From: CAKZYD01 sp039814715
GTDB lineage: Bacteria; Pseudomonadota; Alphaproteobacteria; Sphingomonadales; CAKZYD01
Assembly: GCA_039814715.1 (NCBI GenBank)
Contig: JBCCAR010000016.1
Coordinates: 12,859 to 76,858, forward strand
Direction of reading: 5' to 3'
Length of the DNA stretch: 64,000 nt
Shown: positions 16,686 to 25,893 of the stretch, in pieces
Layout: each line of letters starts with the position of its first letter
Numbering within the stretch: the stretch's first letter is position 1
Program-made: the position numbers and the translations under genes
The notes under the pieces: model-generated
What the model was told of the DNA's origin: nothing
Databases searched by the model: none
What the model saw: the letters and a program-made list of their open reading frames with translations, nothing else

Positions 16686-18023
16686 CTAATTCACTGCGAA
16701 TTTCGTTGCTTGCAGAGTCGTCCCACCATCATGGTCATCTGCTTTGACGACGCCGGTGATGGTTGCGCCTTTGCATTTGCTGGCGATGGTGCATTTGAAC
16801 ATGGCGACTTTGCGCTCTGCTTTTGGCAGTTTCGATGCATCAAAAGACATGAACTGACCGCCGCCTTCCATGGTGCAATAATTTTGGACGCAGTAAGCAT
16901 CAGCCTGAACGGTGACGGTCTTACCGATCATCGATGGACCATCGAGGATTAAGTCCATAAAGCTGTCTGAGGCGTCACTCGGCGCCATGCCGAGCGCGGC
17001 CATGGTGCCGCCGGTGATGGCTTGGCCAAGGCCCATTTGTTCTGCCTGTTTTTGCAAAGCGGCCATGTCCATGGCCCCAGGCATCTGCCCGGTCGCATTG
17101 CCAAGCGCGAAGGCGGCATTGGGCGGGGCTGGCATATTGGCGGGCATGCCATTGGGCAGCATAGCAAAGGGGTCAGGCTTTGGCTTGGCTGATTCTGCTT
17201 TGGGGCTATCGGGGCCCCAGCCGACCAACCACAGGCGCCCGTCCACAGCTTCCTTCCAGTTAAAGCCTAAGTGTAACAGCAGGTTGGCAATGCCGACGGT
17301 TTCGCGGTTCATACCGCCGCCAAAGGCGCCGCCGATTTTGGGCGCTGTTGGGCTATCTTCAATGGCGCGCTTGGGCGGCAAGGGGCCAACGGTGCGCTTA
17401 GCGCCGCTATTGTCCCAGGTCGAATGGGGGAAGTTGCCCCATAGATTGATGTCCACCAGAGACGCGCCTTCAAACTGATAAATTTCCGCATTGCAGACGC
17501 TGAAGGGCTCTATGTCTTGGCGGCTATTTGCGTCTGTCCAGATAACGGCGGAATACATCCAGCAGCCATCGGTCGCAAATTGCTGGCTCACATCATAAGA
17601 GCGCATGCGCGTTGCTTTGTCGTTTGAATAATAGCTTTTAAAGCTGTCTTCTGTGGCGCGGGAGTACGTGTTGCCTGTCTCCCATTCCAAAACAGTGATG
17701 GCCACGCGCGGGAAGGTATTGGCCTTTTCATAAGGCTTGCCTGCAAAGAAATTCAAAAGCGGTGTTTGGCGAATGGTGGAGTTATACGTCCCATTCCATT
17801 CGCCTTTGTTTCGAACGACGGCTCCAATCGAATCAAAGCTATTGTCAATGCTGCGCTTTTGCATGTTCTGCAGGTCTTGGCGAATATTGCCAAGGCGGCG
17901 CGTTGAATCATTGTCGCGCAGCTCTTGGTCGGTCACGCGTTTATCAATGGCCTGGGCAAGGCTTTGCCCCGCTGGCAGCGTTGCGGCGATGAATGTGGCA
18001 GTCAAAAGTGAAAAACGAAGCAT
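16686..18023 (-). CDS. Secreted protein of unknown function, Met-rich middle
   Basis: A 445-residue protein with a clear signal peptide ending LAQA at about 25. I recognise no family. The first half (about 60–240) holds aromatic- and charge-rich globular sequence with few cysteines; the middle (about 285–340) is rich in Met, Ala, Pro and Gly (repeated MP and GM units); the last 80 residues (from IGKTVTVQADAY) hold four cysteines in YCVQNYC, KC and KC, reminiscent of an OB-fold with disulfides. It is probably periplasmic. It is flanked by spacers of about 107 and 158 bases and so seems to be monocistronic. Confidence 0.7.
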   Translation of the reverse strand: MLRFSLLTATFIAATLPAGQSLAQAIDKRVTDQELRDNDSTRRLGNIRQDLQNMQKRSIDNSFDSIGAVVRNKGEWNGTYNSTIRQTPLLNFFAGKPYEKANTFPRVAITVLEWETGNTYSRATEDSFKSYYSNDKATRMRSYDVSQQFATDGCWMYSAVIWTDANSRQDIEPFSVCNAEIYQFEGASLVDINLWGNFPHSTWDNSGAKRTVGPLPPKRAIEDSPTAPKIGGAFGGGMNRETVGIANLLLHLGFNWKEAVDGRLWLVGWGPDSPKAESAKPKPDPFAMLPNGMPANMPAPPNAAFALGNATGQMPGAMDMAALQKQAEQMGLGQAITGGTMAALGMAPSDASDSFMDLILDGPSMIGKTVTVQADAYCVQNYCTMEGGGQFMSFDASKLPKAERKVAMFKCTIASKCKGATITGVVKADDHDGGTTLQATKFAVN

Positions 18024-18130
18024 TAAAATGTCCCCTGCAAATCATGTATGCCAACCGGCAGGATTGGTCTTTATAGAGTGTTTCGTTAGCACATAATGAG
18101 CAAGTCGTTCAGCGAAAATTTATATGGTAA

Positions 18131-19933
18131 TTAACGCCGGGCGGGCTTGCGTTTTTGGCGCTCCTCTTGCGGCGCTTTTCTGCGTTCAGGCAATTTGCCG
18201 CCATTGGCTATGACCCAGCTGCGGATTTGTTCTTCAAGTACATTTAGCGGCAGCGCGCCTTGCTCTAGGACCGCGCTGTGGAACTGGCGCAGGTCGAAGC
18301 TTTGGCCAAGTGCTTTTTGCGCCATTTCCCGCAGTCGGCTGATTTTCATTTCACCAAGCTTGTAGGCCAGCGCCTGGCCGGGCCAGGTGATATACCGGTC
18401 CACTTCAGAGGCGATATTCGCGTCGCTCAGCGCCGTGTTGTAGGCCATATAGTCAATGGCTTGGTCCCGGCTCCAGCCTAGGGCGTGAATACCGGTGTCT
18501 ACAACCAAGCGGCAGGCGCGCCACATTTCATAGCTAAGGCGGCCAAAGTTCGCATAGGGGTCCTTATAAAAACCCATTTCAAGCCCCAAGCGTTCAGCAT
18601 AAAGACCCCAACCCTCGCTAAAGGCTGTATAGCCGCCATAGCGGCGGAAATTTGGAATGTCCGTAAGCTCTTGTTGCAGGGCGATTTGGAGATGATGGCC
18701 GGGCACAGCCTCATGCAAGGTGAGCGCTTCGAGTTCAAATAGCGGCCGTTGGCTCAGAGACGATAGATTGATGCGAAATACGCCTGCCCGCGTGCCATCC
18801 CCGGCGGGCCGCTCATAATAGGCTGCCGGGCTGCCATCTGCCAGTGCGATGGGGATTGGTTTGACGGTGTAGGACATGCGCGGCAACACAGCGAAAAGCG
18901 TCGGCAAGGCCCCATCGGCCTGTTTCGCGATCAAGGCTGTCTTTTGCAGTAATTCTTTGCCCGTTTTGGCGTAGAATTGGGGATCGGTCCGCAGGAAGGT
19001 GAGAAAATCATCGATCGTGCCAGTGAACTGAACTTCATCCATGACCGCCTGCATTTCCCGGCGGATGCGGCTGACTTCTGAAAGGCCAATCTGGTGAATT
19101 TGCCGCGCTGATAGGGTCAATGTCGTATAGCGCTTTATGCGGTGCCGGTAATAATCTTCGCCGCGATCCAGATTTGATGCGCCGACGTTTTGCTGGCAGC
19201 TGGGCATGTATTCTCTTTGAAATACATCCGCCCATGTGCGCAGGGCGGGCATCACCCGGTCATTGATGGCCGTGCGGGCCATGGCTTTCAGCCGTTTCCA
19301 ACTTTGCCGGTCAATGGTTGCTGGGCGCGCTTTGAAAGGCGCCCAAAAGCTGCTGTCTTCAGCGAGCGCTGTTATTTGGTTTGTGATGCTCGCATCCAAT
19401 CCGCTGATCGCATCGCAAGGCTGGGTCATGCCGTTTTGTATGGCCCAGCGCGTTGTTGCCATGCCTTCGCCATTCAGGCGCGAGATATCATTCAGCCGGG
19501 CAATATAGCTCTCATAGTCTGCCATGGTGAAAAACGGCAGCTGATCGGGCAAATTCGCAATATCGAAATGCCAGCCTGAAAACCGCGTAAACAACATCGC
19601 CCGCTGGGGGTAGGAGAGGGCGGCGATTTGGGTCTGCAAGTCCGTTTCCAGAAGGCTTTTATTCAGCTGGCTCGCAGCGCTCAGGTCTTCATCGTCTATA
19701 TCGACCAAGTCTTCCAAAAAGCCCTCAAAACGCGCTTTGCGTTTGTCCATGGATTTCAAGGAGAGGCTCTTCAGCTTTTCGTCATACGCGCGGGCACCCA
19801 AGCTGGTCGCCAGCACGGGGTTTTGTTCCAGAACAAATGCCCAATGGCGATCGATGACCTTTTTTAGGGCCTTTTCATTGGCATGCGCGCTGCCAGCTGC
19901 AAACAGGAAAATGATAAAGACAAAAGCGCGCAT
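18131..19933 (-). CDS. DUF885 family metallopeptidase-like secreted protein
   Basis: A 600-residue exported protein. The signal peptide is MRAFVFIIFLFAAGSAHA. The DUF885 zinc motif HEAVPGHHLQ is clear in the C-terminal half, with the downstream TAFSEGWGLYAERLGLE motif supplying a glutamate ligand. The family resembles M2/M3-like peptidases; activity is mostly unproved. I start it at ATG 19933, which has GGAGAGG upstream; the frame runs further upstream but without family similarity. The C-terminus is a basic tail rich in Arg and Lys. Confidence 0.87.
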   Translation of the reverse strand: MRAFVFIIFLFAAGSAHANEKALKKVIDRHWAFVLEQNPVLATSLGARAYDEKLKSLSLKSMDKRKARFEGFLEDLVDIDDEDLSAASQLNKSLLETDLQTQIAALSYPQRAMLFTRFSGWHFDIANLPDQLPFFTMADYESYIARLNDISRLNGEGMATTRWAIQNGMTQPCDAISGLDASITNQITALAEDSSFWAPFKARPATIDRQSWKRLKAMARTAINDRVMPALRTWADVFQREYMPSCQQNVGASNLDRGEDYYRHRIKRYTTLTLSARQIHQIGLSEVSRIRREMQAVMDEVQFTGTIDDFLTFLRTDPQFYAKTGKELLQKTALIAKQADGALPTLFAVLPRMSYTVKPIPIALADGSPAAYYERPAGDGTRAGVFRINLSSLSQRPLFELEALTLHEAVPGHHLQIALQQELTDIPNFRRYGGYTAFSEGWGLYAERLGLEMGFYKDPYANFGRLSYEMWRACRLVVDTGIHALGWSRDQAIDYMAYNTALSDANIASEVDRYITWPGQALAYKLGEMKISRLREMAQKALGQSFDLRQFHSAVLEQGALPLNVLEEQIRSWVIANGGKLPERRKAPQEERQKRKPARR

Positions 19934-20161
19934 AAACCTCTCCGCGGACAACCAGCCCCAAGCGGAACCTGGCACAGCGCTGGTTGCAAGGCAAATGCGG
20001 CCAATCGGGGGCGGTGATGGAATAAAAACCGCTATGCTCTGCGCGCGGGGCGGCACCTGCTGCTGTGACAACTGCATGGGCGCGGGCTGGTTACTCTCTT
20101 TCGCTGCGGCCCTAAAACCGCTATTGTGATCGACTTAAGGTAGTGAGGCGATGGGGAAGTT

Positions 20162-20893
20162 TTGCGCAACAAGGGGACAAGCGACCGCCGCGCCTTTACC
20201 TTGTGCGCGCTGGCTGGCCTGGTGAGCTTTGGCATGGTTGCCGCCCTGCTGGTGATTTACCCCATGCGGCTACCATCGGCTGAAACAGCCTTTTTGCCCC
20301 CAGCGCTGGCGCTCCAATTTGCAACAAGCCCCGACCAGATAGCGGCCATTTTTGGCCCGGCGGGGACGCCGATGCGTTTTAGCACCGTCCAATCCATGCA
20401 TGATGGCAATATAGCGGACTATGGCTTCATGGTCATCTATTCGCTGTTTTTAGCGTTCTTCTTCCATGGCCAGCGCTTGAAAACGGGCCTGCGCGCCTGG
20501 TGGAGCGTCTTGCCCATGATTTTGGTTGTTCTCACCTTTGACATTATGGAAAACCGGGTGCTCAGCGTTATTACCCGCGCGCCCGATAGTCTGAGCTTGC
20601 AGCGCTCCATCGGGGCGCTGCAGCTCTATACCTGGGGCAAATGGAGTACGCTCGCGGTGGTTTCTGGTGTGGCAGCCATGGCCTTTTTCGCGCGGCGCTC
20701 CCTTGTGCTGGGCCTGCTGTGTTTGCCGCCATTGCTGCTGGTGTTGCCTGCCTATAAAAGCCCAGGCACTAGCGCTGTCTATCTTGTCCTCTCCGTTGGG
20801 CTGAGTTGGATTGTTATGCTTTCGCATGCCATAAAAAGGTCCATGTTTGGGCAAACCACCGCCAAGAGCGAGCCTTATAGTTTGGTATCATGA
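20162..20893 (+). CDS. Hypothetical integral membrane protein
   Basis: A 243-residue protein with about six hydrophobic segments (near 12–35, 85–105, 112–130, 155–175, 180–198, 203–222). No domain recognised. The start appears to be TTG 20162, preceded by GGGGAAG: an in-frame TGA lies at 20144, and no ATG occurs before residue 25. The next gene overlaps by ATGA, so the two form an operon. It is divergent from the DUF885 gene across a 228-base spacer with no visible feature. Confidence 0.68.
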   Translation: MRNKGTSDRRAFTLCALAGLVSFGMVAALLVIYPMRLPSAETAFLPPALALQFATSPDQIAAIFGPAGTPMRFSTVQSMHDGNIADYGFMVIYSLFLAFFFHGQRLKTGLRAWWSVLPMILVVLTFDIMENRVLSVITRAPDSLSLQRSIGALQLYTWGKWSTLAVVSGVAAMAFFARRSLVLGLLCLPPLLLVLPAYKSPGTSAVYLVLSVGLSWIVMLSHAIKRSMFGQTTAKSEPYSLVS

Positions 20894-21879
20894 CCTGGCT
20901 TTTTTCTGTGTTGCTTGCTGCCGATGTCTCCGGCGCCTCTATTGTTGAAGCAGCGCGTGAGCCACTGCGCTATGAAACCTTATCTGAACCTGCAGACACG
21001 AGCCGCGCGAATGGCGAAGATGCGTTGGCGCAGTATCGCCGCGCGCCGCGCAAAGATGAGGGATTGCTACTTGCCGTGCGGGCCTTGCTCAATACAGGAG
21101 AGATGGATGACGCTTGGGACTTGGTGGAAGATCACCCCGCGCCAAGCACGACGCACGCCTTCTTTAAAGCCAAACTTGAAGCGATTAACGCAAATCTTGC
21201 TATCTCTGGCTCACTGGGAAAGCTGAAATGGGCCAAGCGGCTCAGGTCTCATTGTGCCAATCAGGTATCGAATGTGCCAGACGATGAAGACGCGCTGGAG
21301 TGCTTGGCCAAATTCCATGCCCGCGCGCCGTCTATCGCTGGCGGCGACAAGGCCGTTTCTCAAACCTCGCTTGCGGCGCTGGAGAGACTGAACGCTCCTA
21401 GGGCGAAGCTGGTTGCTGCTGAGCTCGTTTTTCGCGAAGACCCCGACGCAGCGCGCGCTTTGGTGGATGACGCTATGGGGTTTGGTGATGTCTATGATCC
21501 TGGTCTCCTGCAAGCAGCGATGGTCTATGGCTATTTCAAAGATTGGGATGAGGCCCAAGCCGTCTTAGCGCGTATCCCAGAAGGCTCTGAGCTGTCTGGG
21601 ATGCGGCACTATCAAATGGGAAAATTGGCCGCTGAGCATGGGGAAAAGCTCAGCGAGGGGGAACAAGCCCTGCTCACCTTTTTAACCAGTCAAACACGCC
21701 ATCTCGGGGTTGATTTTCGCGGCCCAGCCCACTGGCGCCTTGGCCAAATCTTCGTTCACAAGGAACGATATGGGCTCGCCAATCAGGCTTTTAAGGCAGC
21801 GCTGCGCTATAATCCAAAGCTCAAGCAAGCCAAGAAGGACCTCAAGAAACTCAGAGCTTTGCGGGATAAACAAGGCTGA
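20890..21879 (+). CDS. TPR-like repeat protein of unknown function
   Basis: A 329-residue, largely helical protein that looks like tetratricopeptide repeats. The clearest unit is near the C-terminus (HWRLGQIFVHKERYGLANQAFKAALRYNPK). A short hydrophobic N-terminus ending near SGAS may be a signal peptide, placing it in the periplasm. It overlaps the preceding membrane-protein gene (ATGA), suggesting that the two products work together. No catalytic motif seen. Confidence 0.7.
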   Translation: MTWLFSVLLAADVSGASIVEAAREPLRYETLSEPADTSRANGEDALAQYRRAPRKDEGLLLAVRALLNTGEMDDAWDLVEDHPAPSTTHAFFKAKLEAINANLAISGSLGKLKWAKRLRSHCANQVSNVPDDEDALECLAKFHARAPSIAGGDKAVSQTSLAALERLNAPRAKLVAAELVFREDPDAARALVDDAMGFGDVYDPGLLQAAMVYGYFKDWDEAQAVLARIPEGSELSGMRHYQMGKLAAEHGEKLSEGEQALLTFLTSQTRHLGVDFRGPAHWRLGQIFVHKERYGLANQAFKAALRYNPKLKQAKKDLKKLRALRDKQG

Positions 21880-21989
21880 GGTTTTCGCCCTTTTGCCTTT
21901 GCAGCGCTGGCAATCGTCATAAATTGACTCTTTAGAGGTTGGCCGTAATAGTCCGCCCCAACTCAAAAAGACATGGCAGCGAGATGCAA

Positions 21990-24128
21990 ATGACTGGCAA
22001 AACAGTAAGCGATTGGATGGACCTTGCGACCAAGGAGCTGCGGGGTAAACCCTTAGAAAAGCTCACTTGGGACACGCCGGAGGGCATTGCCGTTAAGCCG
22101 CTGTATACAGCCGAAGACGTGGCAGATGTAGAGCCATCGCTGCCTGGCTTTTTCCCGTTTACGCGCGGCGTTAAGGCGACGATGTACGCTGGCCGACCTT
22201 GGACCATCCGGCAATATGCAGGGTTCTCAACGGCAGAAGAATCTAACGCGTTCTATAAGCGCAATCTTGCCGCCGGCCAAAAAGGCTTATCGGTCGCCTT
22301 CGATCTGGCCACCCACCGCGGCTATGATAGTGACCATGAACGCGTGACGGGCGATGTGGGCAAAGCGGGCGTCGCGATCGACAGTGTCGAAGATATGAAA
22401 ATCTTATTCTCCGACATTCCGCTCGATAAAATGTCCGTGTCCATGACCATGAATGGCGCAGTCATTCCGTGTCTGGCGTTCTATATTGTGGCTGCGGAGG
22501 AACAGGGCGTCTCCCCTGATAAACTCGCAGGCACCATCCAGAACGACATCTTAAAGGAGTTCATGGTGCGCAACACTTATATATACCCGCCTGCGCCCTC
22601 GATGCGGATTATTGCCGACATCATTGAATATACTGCCCAGAACATGCCGAAGTTCAATTCCATCTCCATTTCTGGCTATCACATGCAAGAAGCGGGCAGC
22701 ACCCTCGCCCAGGAGCTCGCCTTCACGCTGGCTGACGGTATGGAATATGTCCGCGCAGCGATGTCAAAAGGGCTCGACGTGGATGCCTTTGCGCCGCGGC
22801 TGTCCTTCTTCTTCTGCATCGGCATGAACTTCTTCATGGAAGCGGCCAAGTTGCGCGCTGCGCGCACCATGTGGGCCAAAATCATGAAAGATTTTGGCGC
22901 CAAGAGCGAAAAATCCATGATGTTGCGCACTCACTGTCAAACGTCTGGCGTGTCACTGACAGAGAAGGACGCCTATAACAACGTGATGCGTACCACTTTA
23001 GAAGCGCTGGCGGCTGTTCTAGGCGGCACGCAGTCCCTTCACACCAATGCGCTGGATGAAGCCATTGCCCTGCCAACGGATTTCTCCGCGCGCATTGCCC
23101 GCAACACCCAGCTTGTGCTGCAGGAAGAAACCGGCATCACCAACGTTGTCGATCCTTTGGGCGGCTCTTATTATGTAGAAAGCTTAACCCGCGATTTAAT
23201 GGCCGAAGCTCAAAAGCTCATTGATGAAGTTGAAGAGATGGGGGGCATGACGAAGGCGGTGGAAGCGGGCTTGCCAAAGCTTAAAATTGAAGAAGCAGCT
23301 GCAGCGAAACAAGCCCGGGTTGACCGCGGCGAAGAAGTGGTGGTGGGCGTGAATAAATACCCCAACCCCAATGAAGCAGACATAGAGCTGCTGGAAGTGG
23401 ATAATGAAAAAGTCCGCGCGAGCCAGATTAAGCGGCTGAACGAAGTCCGCGCCTCGCGCGATGAAGCCGCCTGCCATGCAGCGCTTGAAGCGCTCACCGC
23501 TATCGCCAAATCTGGCGAAGGCAACCTCTTGGCGGCTTCCGTTGAAGCCGCGCGCGCGCGTGCCAGCTTAGGGGAGATTTCTATGGCCATGGAAACAGAG
23601 TTCGGCCGCCACAAGGCAGAGATCAAATCCGTCTCAGGCGTTTATGGCGGCGCGTATCAAGGCGATGAGGATTTTGCAGCGCTTACCCGCGATATTGACG
23701 CCTTCCAAGTCAGCGAAGGTCGCCGCCCACGCATGCTGGTGGTCAAAATGGGCCAAGATGGCCATGACCGCGGCGCAAAAGTCATTGCAACTGCCTTTGC
23801 TGATTTAGGCTTTGACGTTGACGTGGGCCCGCTGTTTCAAACACCGGAAGAAGCCGCCCGCCAAGCCATTGAAGCAGACGTCCACATCATTGGCGTCTCC
23901 TCGCTAGCAGCAGGTCATAAAACGCTCGTTCCGCAGCTCATTGATGCGCTCAAAGCGGAAGGTGCGGGCGATGTGAAGGTCATTTGCGGCGGCGTCATTC
24001 CCCCGGCTGATTATGATTTCCTCAAATCAAAAGGCGTGGCCGCTGTTTTCGGCCCCGGAACGAACATCGTCACAGCCGCTGGTGAAGTCCTTGGCCTCCT
24101 AGAGCGGCGCCCGCAAGCGGCGGAATAG
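21990..24128 (+). CDS. scpA: Methylmalonyl-CoA mutase, single-chain
   Basis: B12-dependent mutase of 712 residues that interconverts methylmalonyl-CoA and succinyl-CoA in propionate metabolism. The N-terminal barrel has the substrate segment FTRGVKATMYAGRPWTIRQYAGF, and the C-terminal B12 domain carries the cobalt-ligand motif KMGQDGHDRGAKVIA, then GVSSLAAGHKTLVP. Start choice: ATG 21990 (MTGKTVSDW) matches the family N-terminus; ATG 21984 and TTG 21939 are in frame. Its chaperone GTPase meaB is 11.5 kb downstream. No small subunit gene is near, as expected for the homodimeric form. Confidence 0.96.
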   Translation: MTGKTVSDWMDLATKELRGKPLEKLTWDTPEGIAVKPLYTAEDVADVEPSLPGFFPFTRGVKATMYAGRPWTIRQYAGFSTAEESNAFYKRNLAAGQKGLSVAFDLATHRGYDSDHERVTGDVGKAGVAIDSVEDMKILFSDIPLDKMSVSMTMNGAVIPCLAFYIVAAEEQGVSPDKLAGTIQNDILKEFMVRNTYIYPPAPSMRIIADIIEYTAQNMPKFNSISISGYHMQEAGSTLAQELAFTLADGMEYVRAAMSKGLDVDAFAPRLSFFFCIGMNFFMEAAKLRAARTMWAKIMKDFGAKSEKSMMLRTHCQTSGVSLTEKDAYNNVMRTTLEALAAVLGGTQSLHTNALDEAIALPTDFSARIARNTQLVLQEETGITNVVDPLGGSYYVESLTRDLMAEAQKLIDEVEEMGGMTKAVEAGLPKLKIEEAAAAKQARVDRGEEVVVGVNKYPNPNEADIELLEVDNEKVRASQIKRLNEVRASRDEAACHAALEALTAIAKSGEGNLLAASVEAARARASLGEISMAMETEFGRHKAEIKSVSGVYGGAYQGDEDFAALTRDIDAFQVSEGRRPRMLVVKMGQDGHDRGAKVIATAFADLGFDVDVGPLFQTPEEAARQAIEADVHIIGVSSLAAGHKTLVPQLIDALKAEGAGDVKVICGGVIPPADYDFLKSKGVAAVFGPGTNIVTAAGEVLGLLERRPQAAE

Positions 24129-24188
24129 GGCTATAAGGCCACACGCCCTCATGTTATAACGGTTGTTCGTACATTAAAGGAGCAGCGC

Positions 24189-24434
24189 ATGACCGGTCCG
24201 TCGGGCCTTAAAGGCAAAACAAAAATCACGCAAATCGGCAACTCCATGGGTGTTATACTGCCTAAAGAAGTCCTTGCCGCGCTTAAGGTGGCCAAGGGCG
24301 ACCAGCTAAGCCTTGTCCAAACCAGAGACGGCATTGAGCTGCGCCCCTATGACGCCGAATTTGAAGAGGAAATGGAGCTGGCGCGGCGCATTATGAAGAA
24401 ATATCGTAATGCTCTAAGCGAGCTAGCGAAATAG
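24189..24434 (+). CDS. AbrB/MazE-type antitoxin
   Basis: An 81-residue protein with a SpoVT/AbrB swapped-hairpin DNA-binding domain (KTKITQIGNSMGVILPKEVLAAL) followed by an acidic, helical C-terminal tail, typical of antitoxins. It should bind and neutralise the toxin encoded immediately downstream and repress the pair's promoter. AAAGGAG precedes the ATG. The usual partner of a Doc toxin is a Phd antitoxin; the AbrB type seen here is a known alternative. Confidence 0.88.
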   Translation: MTGPSGLKGKTKITQIGNSMGVILPKEVLAALKVAKGDQLSLVQTRDGIELRPYDAEFEEEMELARRIMKKYRNALSELAK

Positions 24435-24830
24435 ATGACTCAATGGCGCTGGGTATCTCGCGATACAGTCATTGCCCTCCAAGATATGCAAATCAGTCAG
24501 TTTGGCGGTCCATATGGCATCCGTGATGAGGGCCTGTTAGGCTCCGCCCTTGCACGGCCTGAAAACCAGGCGGCGTATAGAGAGCCTGATGTATTTGCGC
24601 TTGCTGCTGCCTATGCTTACGGCCTGGTTCGCAACCACCCCTTCGTTGATGGGAACAAACGAATTGGTCTTGTTGTGGCTGCAGTTTTCTTAGAGAAAAA
24701 CCAGACTATGCTTGATGCAAAAGAAGCTGACGCGGTCCTCACCATCTTGGCTCTGGCTGCGGGCGAGCTTAGTGAAGCGGCGCTGGCGGATTGGTTTAGA
24801 GCCAATAGCGTCCCGGTGCCTCCAGCCTGA
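24435..24830 (+). CDS. doc: Death-on-curing (Doc) family toxin
   Basis: A 131-residue Fic-fold toxin. The catalytic motif HPFVDGNKR (H68) matches Doc, where the terminal GNKR replaces the GNGR of AMPylating Fic proteins. P1 Doc phosphorylates EF-Tu and so arrests translation. The N-terminal IRDEGLLGSALARPEN segment is also typical. The ATG follows the antitoxin TAG without a gap, so the two are one toxin–antitoxin operon. It lies downstream of the mutase gene, in backbone, with no mobile gene next to it. Confidence 0.92.
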   Translation: MTQWRWVSRDTVIALQDMQISQFGGPYGIRDEGLLGSALARPENQAAYREPDVFALAAAYAYGLVRNHPFVDGNKRIGLVVAAVFLEKNQTMLDAKEADAVLTILALAAGELSEAALADWFRANSVPVPPA

Positions 24831-24972
24831 TCCGATAGTCTCGGCATACGCCCCTGAGCAAGAATTTAACCGCAGTCTTATATGCCGCTGAGATACGGCA
24901 CGTCCCCCTCGAAAACAGATAAAAAATCTGATACTGTCGTGACGGCTTGGGCAATGAGACAGGGGCATTGCC

Positions 24973-25611
24973 ATGAAACAGTATTTTTTTGCCTGCGCTT
25001 GCGGCGCGGCTTTCCTAGCGGCGCCAGCGCACGCGATCACGCAAACGTCTGGTTTTGTGGAAACCAGCGGCGTCAATTCAACGATTGATTTGTGGTACTT
25101 CACGCTTGATTTTGATTTGATCACTGGAGTTCAAGTTGATCCGCGCGCCGGGGTTGACCCGCTGACCACTGAAAATGTCTCTGTGTTGCTCTACGAAAAC
25201 GATGGCGTAGGCGGGCTTGGCAGCTTGCTGGCCCAAGCAGGGGCGCCAGCGCCGCTGCCTGGCAATGCGCGCGTTGAACTCGCGCTCACAGCAGGCGACT
25301 ATGTGGTCGCGCTGAGCGCATTTGACCTGTTACCTGCAGAAGTGGGCAGTCCATTCCAGAGCGATTCGACCGTTCCGCTGAGCTTTGAATATGAACTCAC
25401 GCTGGATCAAGCTGGCGGCAATGATGCGCGCTTTACCTGCAGCGTTGCGGGCAACTTAGATGGCAGTTTCACCCGGGCCGATAGCACTTTTGATCAAAGC
25501 GCCAACTGCCGTATTCCAGCGGCCCAGATTAACGAAGCACCGTCTTTAGCGTTGTTTGCTGCAATGGGATTAATCGGCGCGGCGCTGATTGGGCGGCGGG
25601 GCGCGCTATAG
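24973..25611 (+). CDS. Exported protein with PEP-CTERM-like sorting signal
   Basis: A 212-residue protein with a signal peptide (cut near PAHA, about residue 21), a beta-rich middle with DVUA0089-like character (LWYFTLDFD, VSVLLYENDG, LTAGDYVVALSAF), and a C-terminus of the PEP-CTERM/VPLPA-CTERM type: a short APS motif, a hydrophobic segment (LALFAAMGLIGAALIG) and a basic end (RRGAL). Such proteins are normally processed by an exosortase, none of which is in the window. The last six bases overlap the convergent gene. An AT-rich spacer with a small hairpin (CAGAT/ATCTG, about 24918–24932) lies upstream. Confidence 0.78.
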   Translation: MKQYFFACACGAAFLAAPAHAITQTSGFVETSGVNSTIDLWYFTLDFDLITGVQVDPRAGVDPLTTENVSVLLYENDGVGGLGSLLAQAGAPAPLPGNARVELALTAGDYVVALSAFDLLPAEVGSPFQSDSTVPLSFEYELTLDQAGGNDARFTCSVAGNLDGSFTRADSTFDQSANCRIPAAQINEAPSLALFAAMGLIGAALIGRRGAL

Positions 25612-25893
25612 GCCCGCTTTTGAGCGCTGCGCCCGCTGGCGCGCAAGGTAGCTGGCGTGAAAGGCGCCGCTGACAATAATGAGGAGACTGTCAAGCCATT
25701 TGGGATTGCCGCTGGCGCCCAGAAGGCTGCGGAACATGAGCAATTCCAAGCTGTGAATGATGAGTAAACCAAGTCCAAACCAGCGCAGCACCTTATCCCA
25801 TGGTGCGGGGAATGGCAGAGCAATGTTTATGAGTACGCCAAGCCAAACCAGCCCAGCAATGGCGGTAATAATGGTCAACGGTGACTTGCTCAT
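25606..25893 (-). CDS. DUF1145-like small membrane protein
   Basis: A 95-residue inner-membrane protein with three hydrophobic segments (about 6–26, 35–55, 68–82) and a basic tail. It resembles DUF1145 proteins (short, with the pattern LINIALPFPAPWDKVLRWFG). Function unknown. Its ATG overlaps the TGA of the TetR gene (ATGA), so it is cotranscribed with that regulator; its 3' end overlaps the convergent exported-protein gene by six bases. Confidence 0.75.
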   Translation of the reverse strand: MSKSPLTIITAIAGLVWLGVLINIALPFPAPWDKVLRWFGLGLLIIHSLELLMFRSLLGASGNPKWLDSLLIIVSGAFHASYLARQRAQRSKAGL

